A DNA stretch of 64,000 bases, from assembly GCA_039720395.1 (NCBI GenBank), contig CM077832.1, forward strand, positions 34,213,258 through 34,277,257. Direction: 5' to 3'. This document shows positions 37,301 through 43,464 of the stretch, in pieces. The position numbers were made by a program, and so were the translations under genes. The stretch's first letter is position 1, and each line of letters begins with the position of its first letter. Below the pieces are notes generated by a model. That model ran no database searches. It was not told the DNA's origin and saw only the letters and a list, made by a program, of their open reading frames with translations. This DNA comes from Liquidambar formosana. Lineage: Eukaryota > Streptophyta > Magnoliopsida > Saxifragales > Altingiaceae.

Positions 37301-39511
37301 GCCATATTACTTGCTGAGGTCATGGCTTAAAAAGATTTGGAACTTGGATGGTGTAGTATAACTTCATCCACCTTCTTTGTTTATTGTATATTTGATGTTA
37401 ATAAGTTTTTGGTCTGACATCTTGTTTTTTAATTAAGCAGGCCTTATTCAATTATTCCATCTATATATCTTTTCCTTGGCTGTTGTTTGTTGTAGTCACT
37501 TGGGAGTTACTCATTCATGCTTTTAAGTTGTTTGCCATGCAGAGGATCCGGTGATGGATAATATAGCACCATCTAAGAGGACTGATCTTTACTCTGGAGA
37601 TGTCATTTTCTTTTCTGAAGTGGATATCATTACCCCAACACAGAAAATGTTGGCTAGGCAGTTGACATGTGACGTAGTACGGGGGAAAAGCCTGCTTGTT
37701 ACTGGTTAGTGAAATAATTTCTTATTTTTATTTTTATTTTTGTTTTAATGCAAATTCAAATCTGACAAGTCTCCATTTTCAAGGTCCAAATGGGAGTGGG
37801 AAAAGTTCTATCTTCAGAGTTCTTCGAGGGCTTTGGCCCATAGCAAGCGGAAGTCTTTCCAAACCATCCCAAAATATTAATGAAGAGACTGGATCTGGTT
37901 GTGGGGTCTTCTACGTTCCTCAGCGACCATATACGTGCTTAGGAACCCTAAGAGATCAAATTATATATCCTCTGTCTCGTGAGGAAGCAGAGTTGAGGGT
38001 GTTACATTTGTATGGGAAAGGTAAGTATATTCAAATTATATATCCACGCTAATAGATTTTGAATATTTCGATGAGGACGTGCAGAGGAGTACGTCCACAT
38101 TACCTGTAGTGAATGTGTCAAAGGAATAACTGCCCAAGTATTAATAAATTATGAAAACACTGTCCAAGTGCAGTTCTTGAACCACAAAATGTCATACCAA
38201 ATTCCTTGAAATTACTGAGATTTTGAAATATTTGGAACTGGATGTTGTTGCTCAAGTCTCTTTTAGCATTGCACCAGACAAACACCAGTGTCATTTCATG
38301 AGCTGTAATAATGAATTTATTTGGTCAGAACAAACTAGGTGTAACTTATTGCTGCAAGTATTGAAAATTTTTCTTTGCTCTGCTTGCGGGAGGTTTGGGA
38401 AAATGACCTCAGCTAGATTTTTTAATGTATAACGCTTGCATGTGCACACTTTTTCTTTATTATATAGAGCTGTTGTCCAAGTGTAAATGTCTCTATTTTT
38501 CCACTCCTATTAGTTTTCTGAGAAAAATTATAATTATATACTATTATTCAGGTCAACCTGCTGATGCCACAAACGTACTGGACATGTGTTTGAAAACCAT
38601 TCTGGAAAATGTTCGATTAATCTATCTTTTGGAAAGGGAGGAAGGTGGGTGGGATGCTAATCTGAATTGGGAAGACACTCTCTCTCTTGGAGAACAGCAG
38701 AGATTAGGCATGGTGAGCTCGTTTATCTAAACACCTTAAACCCATATCTGTTTGAACATTTTTTTTAGTAGAGTTGTACTGGTGGATTTCTTAACTGATT
38801 GATGTTGCACCTCTGTTCTACAAGGCACGCTTATTCTTTCACAAGCCTAAATTTGGCATCCTCGATGAGTGCACCAAGTATGCAGCAAAACTTCACATTA
38901 TTATTATTTTTCCCTTTCCTTTCAATTAAAGGAAATGCTTGCCAGTCATCTCATGGCATTTTTCTTTTCATGCTTTTTGTAATTATTATTTTTTAAAATA
39001 ATGACAGTGCTACGAGTGTTGATGTTGAAGAACACCTATATAGGCTTGCGAACAAGATGGGCATCACGGTTGTTACCTCCTCACAAGTAAGTAGTGTTAG
39101 CCTTTTTGGTAAGGAAGTACTGTTGTTAGTTTGTGATTATGCTCAGGATGAACCTATGTCATCATAATTTGGTGTACTTGGAGGTTCACTGCATCAGTTA
39201 GTTGATTTTAGTGACCCAACAGATGAAGAATAGATTACATTATATTTTTATGTAGTGAAAATTTTCTAATATCCTTCTACAAAAAAGAAAAAAGAAATCC
39301 ATTATGGATACTCACCACGATTGCACAACATCACCATGTCATATCTTCATCTTTCAAGAACTAACATTATATATTCTGTCTTTAATCTAAACATTGTTTA
39401 CATTTTTCTTCTATATGTTTACAGCGTCCTGCCCTAATACCATTCCATTCTGTGGAATTACGGCTGATTGATGGTGAGGGTAACTGGGAACTTCGTTTAA
39501 TTAAGCAGTGA
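4096..39511 (+). CDS. ABCD1: Full-size peroxisomal ABC transporter, subfamily D (COMATOSE/PXA1/PED3 orthologue), 25 coding exons
   Basis: In plants this protein imports fatty acyl-CoAs and jasmonate and auxin precursors into peroxisomes for beta-oxidation. Coding exons: 4096-4157, 6425-6713, 10645-10869, 17042-17239, 17419-17873, 19643-19781, 19868-19946, 24460-24698, 24829-25133, 25224-25335, 25484-25642, 27609-27708, 27818-27926, 30446-30536, 30902-31026, 31170-31319, 31415-31487, 36286-36466, 36551-36709, 37543-37704, 37784-38020, 38552-38712, 38825-38877, 39008-39086, 39425-39511. Joined, they give 4029 nt, 1342 residues. Order is TMD1-NBD1-TMD2-NBD2. EAA-like motifs lie near residues 299-313 and 955-969. 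Walker A is GPNGSGKSS at 483 and 1138; LSLGEQQ is at 584 and 1260; Walker B glutamates are E609 and E1285. The switch histidine is H638 in NBD1 but Q1314 in NBD2, as in Arabidopsis. All introns fit GT-AG; the exon 9 donor (CG/GTTGGA) is weak. I see no frame break, so the gene looks functional. The start matches the conserved N-terminus [14 protein letters not shown]. Exon borders were called by eye. Confidence 0.95.
4630..4742 (+). mobile_element. Solo TRIM LTR in ABCD1 intron 1
   Basis: A single copy of the roughly 113-bp LTR seen at 2053-2867, starting TGTTGGGAAG and ending in CTTAACG (the usual CA end appears mutated). The flanking pentamers are AGTAG and AGTAT, an imperfect target duplication. 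No second LTR or primer site is attached, so it looks like a solo LTR left by recombination. Confidence 0.7.
4743..5367. other. Intron 1 segment, unassigned AT-rich DNA
   Basis: No coding content was recognised. A poly-A-like stretch near 5320 and scattered AT-rich tracts suggest decayed insertion DNA, but no termini can be defined. Confidence 0.3.
5377..5741. mobile_element. MITE with long terminal inverted repeats (Mutator-type likely)
   Basis: The first about 85 bases (from 5377) and the last about 85 (to 5741) are close reverse complements; the arms share stretches such as CAAACACTTTGACCCCCTCA and its complement. The interior is about 190 bp with no ORF. The flanking nonamers at 5368-5376 and 5742-5750 both end AGATTA and agree at six of nine positions, compatible with a decayed 9-bp target duplication. 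It lies in intron 1. Confidence 0.65.
5873..6023 (-). mobile_element. 5'-truncated LINE insertion with perfect 14-bp target duplication
   Basis: The 14-mer AAGTTGGTAACTTT occurs at about 5859-5872 and again at 6024-6037. The segment between starts with a T-run (the poly-A tail read from the minus strand) and resembles the reverse complement of the LINE tail near 23,350-23,450. This is a typical short, 5'-truncated LINE insertion. It lies in intron 1 of ABCD1, antisense to the gene. Confidence 0.7.
6940..7704 (+). mobile_element. L1-type LINE 3' fragment (zinc-binding RT C-terminal region)
   Basis: In ABCD1 intron 2. The translation holds the C-terminal zf-RVT-like region of plant L1 ORF2: [10 protein letters not shown], then [18 protein letters not shown], a C-x2-C...H-x4-C type module, followed by [13 protein letters not shown]. 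Several frame breaks lie upstream and downstream. The 3' part resembles the other LINE tails in this window and ends in a short A-run after CATCAG near 7694. No reverse transcriptase core is present, so it is a 5'-truncated dead copy. Confidence 0.75.
7705..8738. other. Intron 2 segment, no features recognised
   Basis: AT-rich DNA with an A-run near 8299-8311 and a CT-rich patch near 8655-8682. The short open frames show no family resemblance. Confidence 0.4.
8748..8897. mobile_element. 150-bp MITE with perfect 9-bp target duplication (Mutator-type)
   Basis: Terminal inverted repeats of about 37-38 bp are seen; the left arm contains GGCTACGGGCAAATAATTA and the right arm its complement. The flanking 9-mers AAATAAAAA at 8739-8747 and 8898-8906 are identical. 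A 9-bp duplication with long TIRs fits a non-autonomous Mutator-like element. It lies in ABCD1 intron 2. Confidence 0.8.
9358..10367 (+). mobile_element. Non-autonomous Helitron, about 1 kb
   Basis: The 5' end TCTGTACTAGTATTAAAAG at 9358 follows an A. The 3' end carries a short GC-rich stem (ACGTGCAACGCAC) about 15 bases before CTAG at 10364-10367, which is followed by T. TC start, subterminal hairpin, CTRR end and A/T insertion site are the plant Helitron signature. No Rep/helicase coding was seen, so the copy is non-autonomous. A later LINE insertion (10093-10309) sits near its 3' end. Location: ABCD1 intron 2. Confidence 0.75.
10093..10309 (+). mobile_element. 5'-truncated LINE tail nested in the Helitron
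   Basis: The direct repeat TCATTCTTAT at 10083-10092 and 10310-10319 flanks a segment ending in an A11 tract (10291-10301). The segment matches the 3' tail style of the LINE at 28,606-29,050, including GTTTTGCCCTTT before the A-run. It is a small LINE insertion that postdates the Helitron. Confidence 0.7.
10870..11378. other. Intron 3, 5' part, no features recognised
   Basis: AT-rich intronic sequence between exon 3 and the start of the second Helitron. Nothing else is visible. Confidence 0.45.
11721..13693 (-). mobile_element. L1-type LINE, reverse transcriptase to 3' end, minus strand
   Basis: Reading from 13,693 leftwards, the broken frames give RT motifs ([20 protein letters not shown] at about 13,500-13,560; a frameshifted catalytic region; [27 protein letters not shown]), then the LQRDFLW-like and zf-RVT-like regions, ending in [16 protein letters not shown]. 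The 3' end (TTGCTGATCAAA read on the minus strand) is at 11,721. Frameshifts and stops show it is dead. A further piece of a minus-strand LINE, upstream in ORF order ([19 protein letters not shown]), lies at about 15,680-15,757, so the plus-strand LINE at 13,694-15,679 probably interrupts this copy with loss of the sequence between. Confidence 0.75.
13694..15679 (+). mobile_element. L1-type LINE, RT domain to poly-A, plus strand
   Basis: Translation runs from [15 protein letters not shown] through the RT catalytic region ([11 protein letters not shown] near 13,808-13,840; family consensus FADD), [37 protein letters not shown] and [13 protein letters not shown], then the zinc-binding C-terminal region with [18 protein letters not shown] and [10 protein letters not shown]. 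The tail ends TTGCTTATCAAAAAAAAAAAG. Several in-frame stops and frame changes are present. It sits head-to-head against the minus-strand LINE, with a short inverted repeat at the junction. Confidence 0.8.
15680..15757 (-). mobile_element. LINE fragment (linker between endonuclease and RT)
   Basis: The minus strand encodes [19 protein letters not shown], matching the conserved plant L1 linker (consensus near SWRQKSRxxWLKEGDxNTKFFH). It directly abuts the poly-A of the plus-strand LINE. It is best read as the 5'-ward remainder of the minus-strand LINE at 11,721-13,693. Confidence 0.65.
15758..16487. other. Helitron interior / intron 3, no coding content seen
   Basis: AT-rich DNA between the LINE remnants and the tandem repeat at the Helitron 3' end. 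No family was recognised. Confidence 0.35.
16488..16625. repeat. About 72-bp tandem duplication at the Helitron 3' end
   Basis: Two copies start near 16,488 and 16,560. Both contain ATATCAATTTGAACTCAAAT and a GGGGATA element. The second copy leads straight into the terminal hairpin, so the subterminal region is duplicated. Confidence 0.75.
16672..16702 (+). mobile_element. TRIM LTR 3'-end remnant
   Basis: About 30 bases resemble the 3' end of the TRIM LTR (GCTTAGGCTTTTAGTTTGGA, then CTTAACA). It lies just outside the Helitron end. It is too short to define an insertion. Confidence 0.4.
18003..18147 (+). mobile_element. Helitron-like 5' terminus without a visible 3' end
   Basis: TCTATACTATATCAAAAGAA at 18003, preceded by A, looks like the 5' terminus of the other Helitrons here. 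No hairpin plus CTAG/T end was found before exon 6, so this may be a truncated copy or a chance match. Confidence 0.35.
18148..19388. repeat. 1.24-kb foldback (long inverted repeat) in ABCD1 intron 5
   Basis: The sequence from 18,148 to about 18,765 and that from about 18,770 to 19,388 are long imperfect reverse complements. The axis is near 18,768, where GCCATGTT and AACATGGC flank a short loop. Several blocks match across the axis: a (T)CATTTTCTC-rich block, TTCCACATGCTAGTAAGTGG, the GGTGCACCCCC blocks, and the ATTCAATTTAGTTATAA block. A motif of about 30 bases ending GGTGCACCCCC recurs several times in each arm. No ORF was recognised. The intron is transcribed with ABCD1, so the RNA could fold into a very long hairpin. 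It is likely a foldback transposon or MITE; no clear target duplication was seen. Confidence 0.85.
19947..20740. other. Intron 7, 5' part, no gene
   Basis: AT-rich. It contains a T-run joined to GGGGTGGGGGGG near 20,354-20,388. Nothing else is recognisable. Confidence 0.4.
20741..23453 (+). mobile_element. L1-type LINE, endonuclease C-terminus to poly-A, with internal deletion
   Basis: In ABCD1 intron 7. Order along the DNA: endonuclease C-terminal part ([27 protein letters not shown]), linker ([24 protein letters not shown]), RT N-part ([16 protein letters not shown] near 21,604; [15 protein letters not shown] near 21,784; [11 protein letters not shown] near 21,993), then an abrupt jump to the [10 protein letters not shown] thumb region (about 22,050), and the zinc-binding C-terminus ([28 protein letters not shown]). 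The RT catalytic core is missing. Many stops and frameshifts are present. The tail is A-rich from about 23,430. A solo TRIM LTR is inserted at 22,856. Confidence 0.8.
22856..22968 (-). mobile_element. Solo TRIM LTR inserted in the LINE, perfect 5-bp target duplication
   Basis: This 113-bp LTR runs from TGTTAAGTTT to CTTCCCAACA on the plus strand; it is the reverse complement of the LTR seen at 2053-2867. The pentamer GGTGT flanks both sides (22,851-22,855 and 22,969-22,973). It interrupts the LINE reading frame inside the zinc-binding region (between MANRC and [10 protein letters not shown]). It defines the exact LTR ends for this family. Confidence 0.9.
23454..24459. other. Intron 7, 3' part, no gene
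   Basis: AT-rich, with a G-rich tract near 23,728-23,742. No coding or transposon signature was recognised before exon 8. Confidence 0.4.
25443..25474. repeat. (TA)n microsatellite at the intron 10 splice acceptor
   Basis: About 15 TA units end roughly 10 bases before the AG (25,482-25,483) of the intron 10 3' splice site. The repeat occupies the place where the branch point and polypyrimidine tract normally lie. Confidence 0.9.
26384..26680. mobile_element. Possible hAT-type MITE in intron 11
   Basis: The segment begins GGTTGTGTTTGGC and ends near GATCAAACAC, which gives short imperfect inverted termini of the kind seen in plant hAT MITEs. Internal partial symmetry is visible, but no target duplication was confirmed. 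The rest of intron 11 (25,643-27,608) shows only A-rich and C-rich simple tracts. Confidence 0.35.
28190..28360 (-). mobile_element. Copia-type LTR retrotransposon remnant (LTR end plus polypurine tract)
   Basis: CACCCCCCTCAAACTCATG near 28,279 and the following bases match the polypurine-tract region of the copia element at 56,830-56,905, including a later GAGAGTTT...AACGAAAGC block. The upstream AT-rich part would be LTR sequence. It is a truncated relic in ABCD1 intron 13. Confidence 0.5.
28606..29050 (+). mobile_element. L1-type LINE 3' fragment in intron 13
   Basis: The frames give [19 protein letters not shown] and [10 protein letters not shown], the typical C-terminal end of plant L1 ORF2, then FVLFLDSLK. 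The segment ends in GCCCTTTGTTATTAATACAC and an A18 tail near 29,033-29,050. Only the extreme 3' part is present. Confidence 0.75.
29051..30445. other. Intron 13, 3' part: simple repeats, no gene
   Basis: It contains a T-run plus GGGGTGGGGGGGG (about 29,230-29,264), an A-run plus (GA)n (about 29,682-29,732) and a 27-base poly-C (30,185-30,211). No coding content was seen. The homopolymers are places where assembly length may be wrong. Confidence 0.6.
30185..30211. repeat. Poly-C tract
   Basis: 27 consecutive C residues in ABCD1 intron 13. On the opposite strand this is a long G-run capable of quadruplex formation. Confidence 0.9.
31488..33598. other. Intron 17, 5' part: AT-rich, repeated TATCGAT-like motifs
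   Basis: Two patches (about 31,840-32,075 and 33,060-33,140) are rich in ATATC(G/C)AT and CATCGATAT-like words, which suggests a decayed repeat. GAAGAA-rich DNA lies near 32,106-32,225. No gene was recognised. Confidence 0.4.
32716..32741. repeat. (GT)n microsatellite
   Basis: A clean GT dinucleotide run in ABCD1 intron 17. Confidence 0.9.
33604..34149 (-). mobile_element. Tandem TRIM array (3 LTRs, 2 internal segments) with one 5-bp target duplication
   Basis: Read on the minus strand, this holds LTRs at 34,041-34,149, 33,817-33,927 and 33,604-33,713 (about 110 bp each), separated by internal segments of about 103-113 bp. Each internal segment starts at a tRNA-Met primer site (complement of GCTTTGATACCA at 34,029-34,040 and of GTTCTGATACCA at 33,805-33,816) and ends in a purine-rich tract. 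The pentamer AAGGT occurs at 33,599-33,603 and 34,150-34,154, directly flanking the whole array. There is no coding capacity. It sits in ABCD1 intron 17, antisense to the gene. Confidence 0.9.
34344..34377. repeat. (AT)n microsatellite
   Basis: A run of alternating A and T in intron 17. Confidence 0.9.
34903..34965. repeat. Compound GT / poly-T / GC / poly-G tract
   Basis: A (GT)n run is followed by T11, GGGGCAC, a run of alternating CG, GTGTG and a G11 run. Alternating purine-pyrimidine and G-runs are structure-prone (Z-DNA or quadruplex). Confidence 0.85.
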
Positions 39512-41810
39512 GTTCTTAATGCTTTGCCTGCAATTATTCTTGATCCGTGAAACATGTTATACTTCCTGCAAGTGGTGGTGGTGCGAGCCAAAATTCTCTT
39601 TGCTTTTCAATGGAGTTGATTAATTTGATCATGCTGCACACCTTTGGTAAATCTCCTTGGTACTTGAATAGGAACAGAGGAAAAAAAAAATCCGTCAGTC
39701 GTCATTATCGCAGGAACTATTAAAATGAAATTACATATAATAAGGTTAAAGTGTACGAGCATGTCGTAATTCCCTGTAGCATAAAGAAATGTTTTGTGTA
39801 CAGGCATTAAGTTGCTAGAAATATTTAGTTTTTTGCCCTTTTTTTTTTGTTTTTTTTTTTTTTTTATAAAAAAAATATATATATTTTTTTAAGGGTAGTT
39901 GAAAATTTAAGCGGCATACCACCGCAGAACAGTCCTAGAGATCAGTTATCCATTTATATATGTTGTAATAATTTAATTTGATGCCTCATCATATTGTTTA
40001 GCCCCCATGAATAAAACGGGGGAAAATGAAAATTAGATGTCTCCTCTCTCTTGTTGATTTAATTTTGTGTCTAGAGAACTGTGCAATTTTTTTAAATTTA
40101 ATATTATTATTTTAATTCTTACTATTAGAGCAAGAAAACCGCTATACATGGAATGACAGAGTTGGTCCAAATAGTCCTGGCCCACAGCCTTAGTATTAAC
40201 AGAATATCTATTTACCTTATCTAATTACCTTATATCTATTGACATAGATAGATATGCTGTTAATTTGTTCTCATATTTTCAATGACGTTGTCACGTGTCT
40301 CTAAATCATTGGCAAGATAATTTCTTTTTTCGTTCTTTTTAATAATTAAAAAAAGGGGCATTTGGATTGAAGTCCTCTTTTGAAGACTCGTACATGCTCA
40401 AAGTCTCCTTACAAAAATTAGTTAAGCCATAAGTCAATTCAAAGACGGTAGCATATATATGCCCCTATCTTATAAGTCATTCCCATTCAAAACGGTTAAA
40501 AGAAGATTCTCTATAGTTGTAGGAGGAAATTTCGCCCAAAATCTTTGGGATTCATGTTCCCGCATAACTGGCGATATTGCAACTAAGATTGGAAACTGTT
40601 GCTGTTTTGATATTTCTGCGATTCAATTCTCCATCAACAAATGGCAAAAAAATCGTTTGATTACTTTACCATATTAGCTGTAATAGGAAATCTATCGATA
40701 TAGATAACCCTTTTTATATTTTAATTTTGTTAATGTGCTTCCTAATTCAGTTGGAAGATAAAACCAATTGTCGATGGCCACCTAGTTGGTTATGATGCCA
40801 GCGAGGGTTCTAGTGATTTTGGGTAACATTGGTCTGCTAACGGTATCGCGTGCGTAGTTACGTGATTAATTTTTATCAAATTTCATTAACGGCGAGTGAT
40901 GGTGGGACATATAGACAAAAATTAAAACATAAGAGAGGCACATTGACAAATTTAAAACATAAGGGTGGTTATCTGTTGACCCCTTTATACTTCGCCCCGG
41001 GGGGGTTCTACAATTTATCCTAATACTTAACCTTCAACCTTGATTACTTACCATATAATCATGGCGCATAGATGGTATTTAACTGATCAGATCAGCTAAG
41101 TATGTGGTGAAACATTAAAGTTTGAGCTTGTTTTTGGGCTTGGGGCTATAGAAGAAAATTGTTAGGACTCTGTATAATTCTTTCAAGATGGACTTTTGTT
41201 TGGTTTTCCAATTAAAGGAACATAAGTGGTTCTCATTCATTGTTGAATAAATTATTAATTTTATCAGATCATGATCGTCCCAAAATTGGCTTCCTTTCTT
41301 AGACGTCTTCAAATGAGCCTAAAAAATATTTCCTCTCTTTTGCCCTTACGTATTTTTCATTTATGCATCTTTCAATATCCAAATCAAGTTAAGATTATTC
41401 TTTTTTTTTTTTGTTTCTTTTTTTTGGAAATTGTAGACATTTTCATTCTTTAGGAACTTTTTTGGATCAAACCATTAAATGGTGAGTTCTCATCGGATTA
41501 TTGATCAGAGATTGAAAAAGATAAACACGTGTCTAATAAGCGACTTCATGAGCACAAGCACACTGCTTGTAACATGCTATTTTAAAAGAAAGAAAGGGTC
41601 TGAGTTGGATGTTGATAAGCTGGATGTTGATAAGGTTCTGAGTTGGATGTTGATAAGCTGGATGTTGATAAGGGTCTGAGTTGGATGTTGATTAGCAATT
41701 TTAAAAGAAAGAAAGGGTCGGTTTCATATAACATGGAGCACTGGTCTGAGTTGGATGTCGATAAGCTTCACAAATCAGAGACATTATTTCCAACGTGTTA
41801 AGTGTTAGCC

Positions 41811-41846
<36 letters not shown>

Positions 41847-42429
41847 GCCCATGGATTAACACGACCTCCCTCTCACTGTCTCTCAAACGCAACACCGCCC
41901 ATGGATCTAAACAACCTTTTGGGTATTGTAAGCCCAAAAGATTAACATAACTTTAGTCTCCTTTCCAGTTGTATTATTTTATCACAAAATGAAGAAGCAT
42001 CTATTCAACATCGACAAGGGATAGAGTCTTTATTTTTTGTGGTGCGTAAGGGATAGAGTCTTTTCATTAAAGCCTTGTTGAGCTGTAAACAAAATCTACT
42101 TGGATTAGGATATGATACAATATTTTTTTCTGGGGTTCCATGTCAACTTGAAGCATTAGTGTCATTCTCCATCAATTTAAATGCTTAGATAAAAACAAGT
42201 AATGTATCTAAAAAGATTCATTCACTACTTAATTTTTTGCTGCCCCATTCAAAATTTGTTTAAAAATTGGCACTAAGTGGTCTTTAAAAAAAATAAAAAT
42301 AAAATAAAATACTACCTGGTTCAATGATCCTATATTTGATACAGGTTCGGAACATGCCACAGATTGATGGCATACATAGTATTGCAACTCAACCCAATTG
42401 TGGTTGGCTTTCTAGGGCTAAGTTTATTT
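39512..42429. other. Intergenic region between ABCD1 and the C2-like gene cluster
   Basis: The 3' UTR of ABCD1 should start here. The first clear AATAAA is near 40,011; earlier poly-A signals may be non-canonical. The remainder is AT-rich, with homopolymer T/A runs near 39,840-39,880, a minisatellite near 41,597-41,690 and a (CT)n tract at 41,816-41,842. I see no gene. Confidence 0.5.
41597..41690. repeat. Minisatellite, GAGTTGGATGTTGATAAG-type unit
   Basis: A unit of about 45-48 bases made of TGGATGTTGATAAG subrepeats recurs about two to three times. A further partial copy lies near 41,745-41,765. Confidence 0.7.
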
Positions 42430-42847
42430 TGATATAATCTACCACACAATCTTGTATGATTCACTTCATGCCAATTGCCAACATGAAGTATTAAATTAAA
42501 ACTAAGATCTAAGGTTTGGTGATTTTCTGGCACTTTTATATATATGTGGATAAGAGCTGCTTTCTCAAAAGCAATACCACCTTCCCTCTAATGTCCTTAC
42601 TCCTCTATGTAAACAATATATATAATTATGTTACCCCACAAGCCAAAGCCTCTCTTGAACAAAGGCACACTCCTCTCTCCTGCCTCCACTGTCCACACAC
42701 TTATATATATAACCCCACAAGAAAAACCTCTCTTCATCAAACAAAACGCCTCTCATTCAACGAAGACACACTCCTTTGCTTCCTTCACTGTCCATACACT
42801 TACATATATAACCCCACAAGCAAAACCTCTCTTCATCAAACAAAACA

Positions 42848-42888
<41 letters not shown>
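42430..42888 (+). promoter_or_regulatory. Promoter and leader of C2-like gene A, with triplicated core
   Basis: The region shares an upstream module with the other copies (CACACAATCTT, a block containing AAACTAAGATCTA, and TCAAAAGCAATACCACC). Below it, a TATA/leader block occurs three times: TATATAATTATGTTACCCCA (about 42,617), TATATATATAACCCCACAAG (about 42,702) and CATATATAACCCCACAAGCA (about 42,803). The second and third copies are about 99 bp apart. Copies B, C and D have one such block. A (CT)n tract (42,851-42,885) sits just before the ATG. Promoter function is inferred from conservation between paralogues. Confidence 0.65.
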
Positions 42889-42890
<2 letters not shown>

Positions 42891-43464
42891 GGTTGCTTCT
42901 CAGTATCTTTCATCTTTTGGGTGTGAATTGAGAACCATACGAGCAAAAAACATCGAACTCAAGTCAACAGGGAACTTGTTTGTTAGATACTACCTCTCCG
43001 CGGGAAACAACAAAAGAATCCAGATGAACAGCCGAGAAATATCCTCGAAATCCAACCTCTTTTGGGACGAGTTCTTCTCGTTGGAGTGTTTTGTAAATGA
43101 AGACTCCATGCAAAGCCTCAAGCAGCAAAGCGTAGTTCTCGAGCTACGTTTCAGAAACACAGGTCTTGGAAGACTTGGAGGGTCACGTCTCCTAGGGGAA
43201 GCAGAGATTCCATGGAAGACCGTTTTCGAATCACCAGAGATGGAAATCGAGCAATGGGTTACGATGGTTTCGAAGAGTAGTCGTGTCCTTCAAGATGGTA
43301 AGCCTCCTGCAGTGCAAGTAAGGCTGAAGGTTCAAATTCCATCAATGAAAAGTAGGAGATATGATAGGTTGACAAAGTGGGATGAATGTGGGTGCGCAAA
43401 TGGTGGGTGCAATTGTGCACATGATGATCTATTTGCACTAGCGGCTGCTTTGGAGGCCTATTAG
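42889..43464 (+). CDS. Small C2-like protein, copy A of a tandem family (191 aa)
   Basis: An intronless frame of 191 residues in the ACCATGG start context shared by the paralogues. The upstream in-frame reading to 42,628 crosses repeated leader and CT tract and is unlikely to be protein. Residues about 11-150 look like a C2 (CaLB-type) beta-sandwich: CELRTIRAKNIEL, LFVRYYLSAGNN, then W..EFFSLEC, VVLELRFRN, LLGEAEIPW and VQVRLKVQIP. The C-terminus carries C167-G-C169...C174-N-C176 and FALAAALEA. The acidic loops that bind calcium in classical C2 domains are not obvious, so the role may be lipid or protein binding rather than calcium sensing. There is no signal peptide or membrane segment. Function is unknown; the C2 assignment rests on pattern, not a search. 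It is the most divergent of the four copies. Confidence 0.8.

Noticed and set aside
42628..42888. In-frame N-terminal extension of C2-like copy A
   Set aside because: It consists of repeated TATA/leader sequence and a CT microsatellite. The ACCATGG at 42,889 matches the start in all paralogues.
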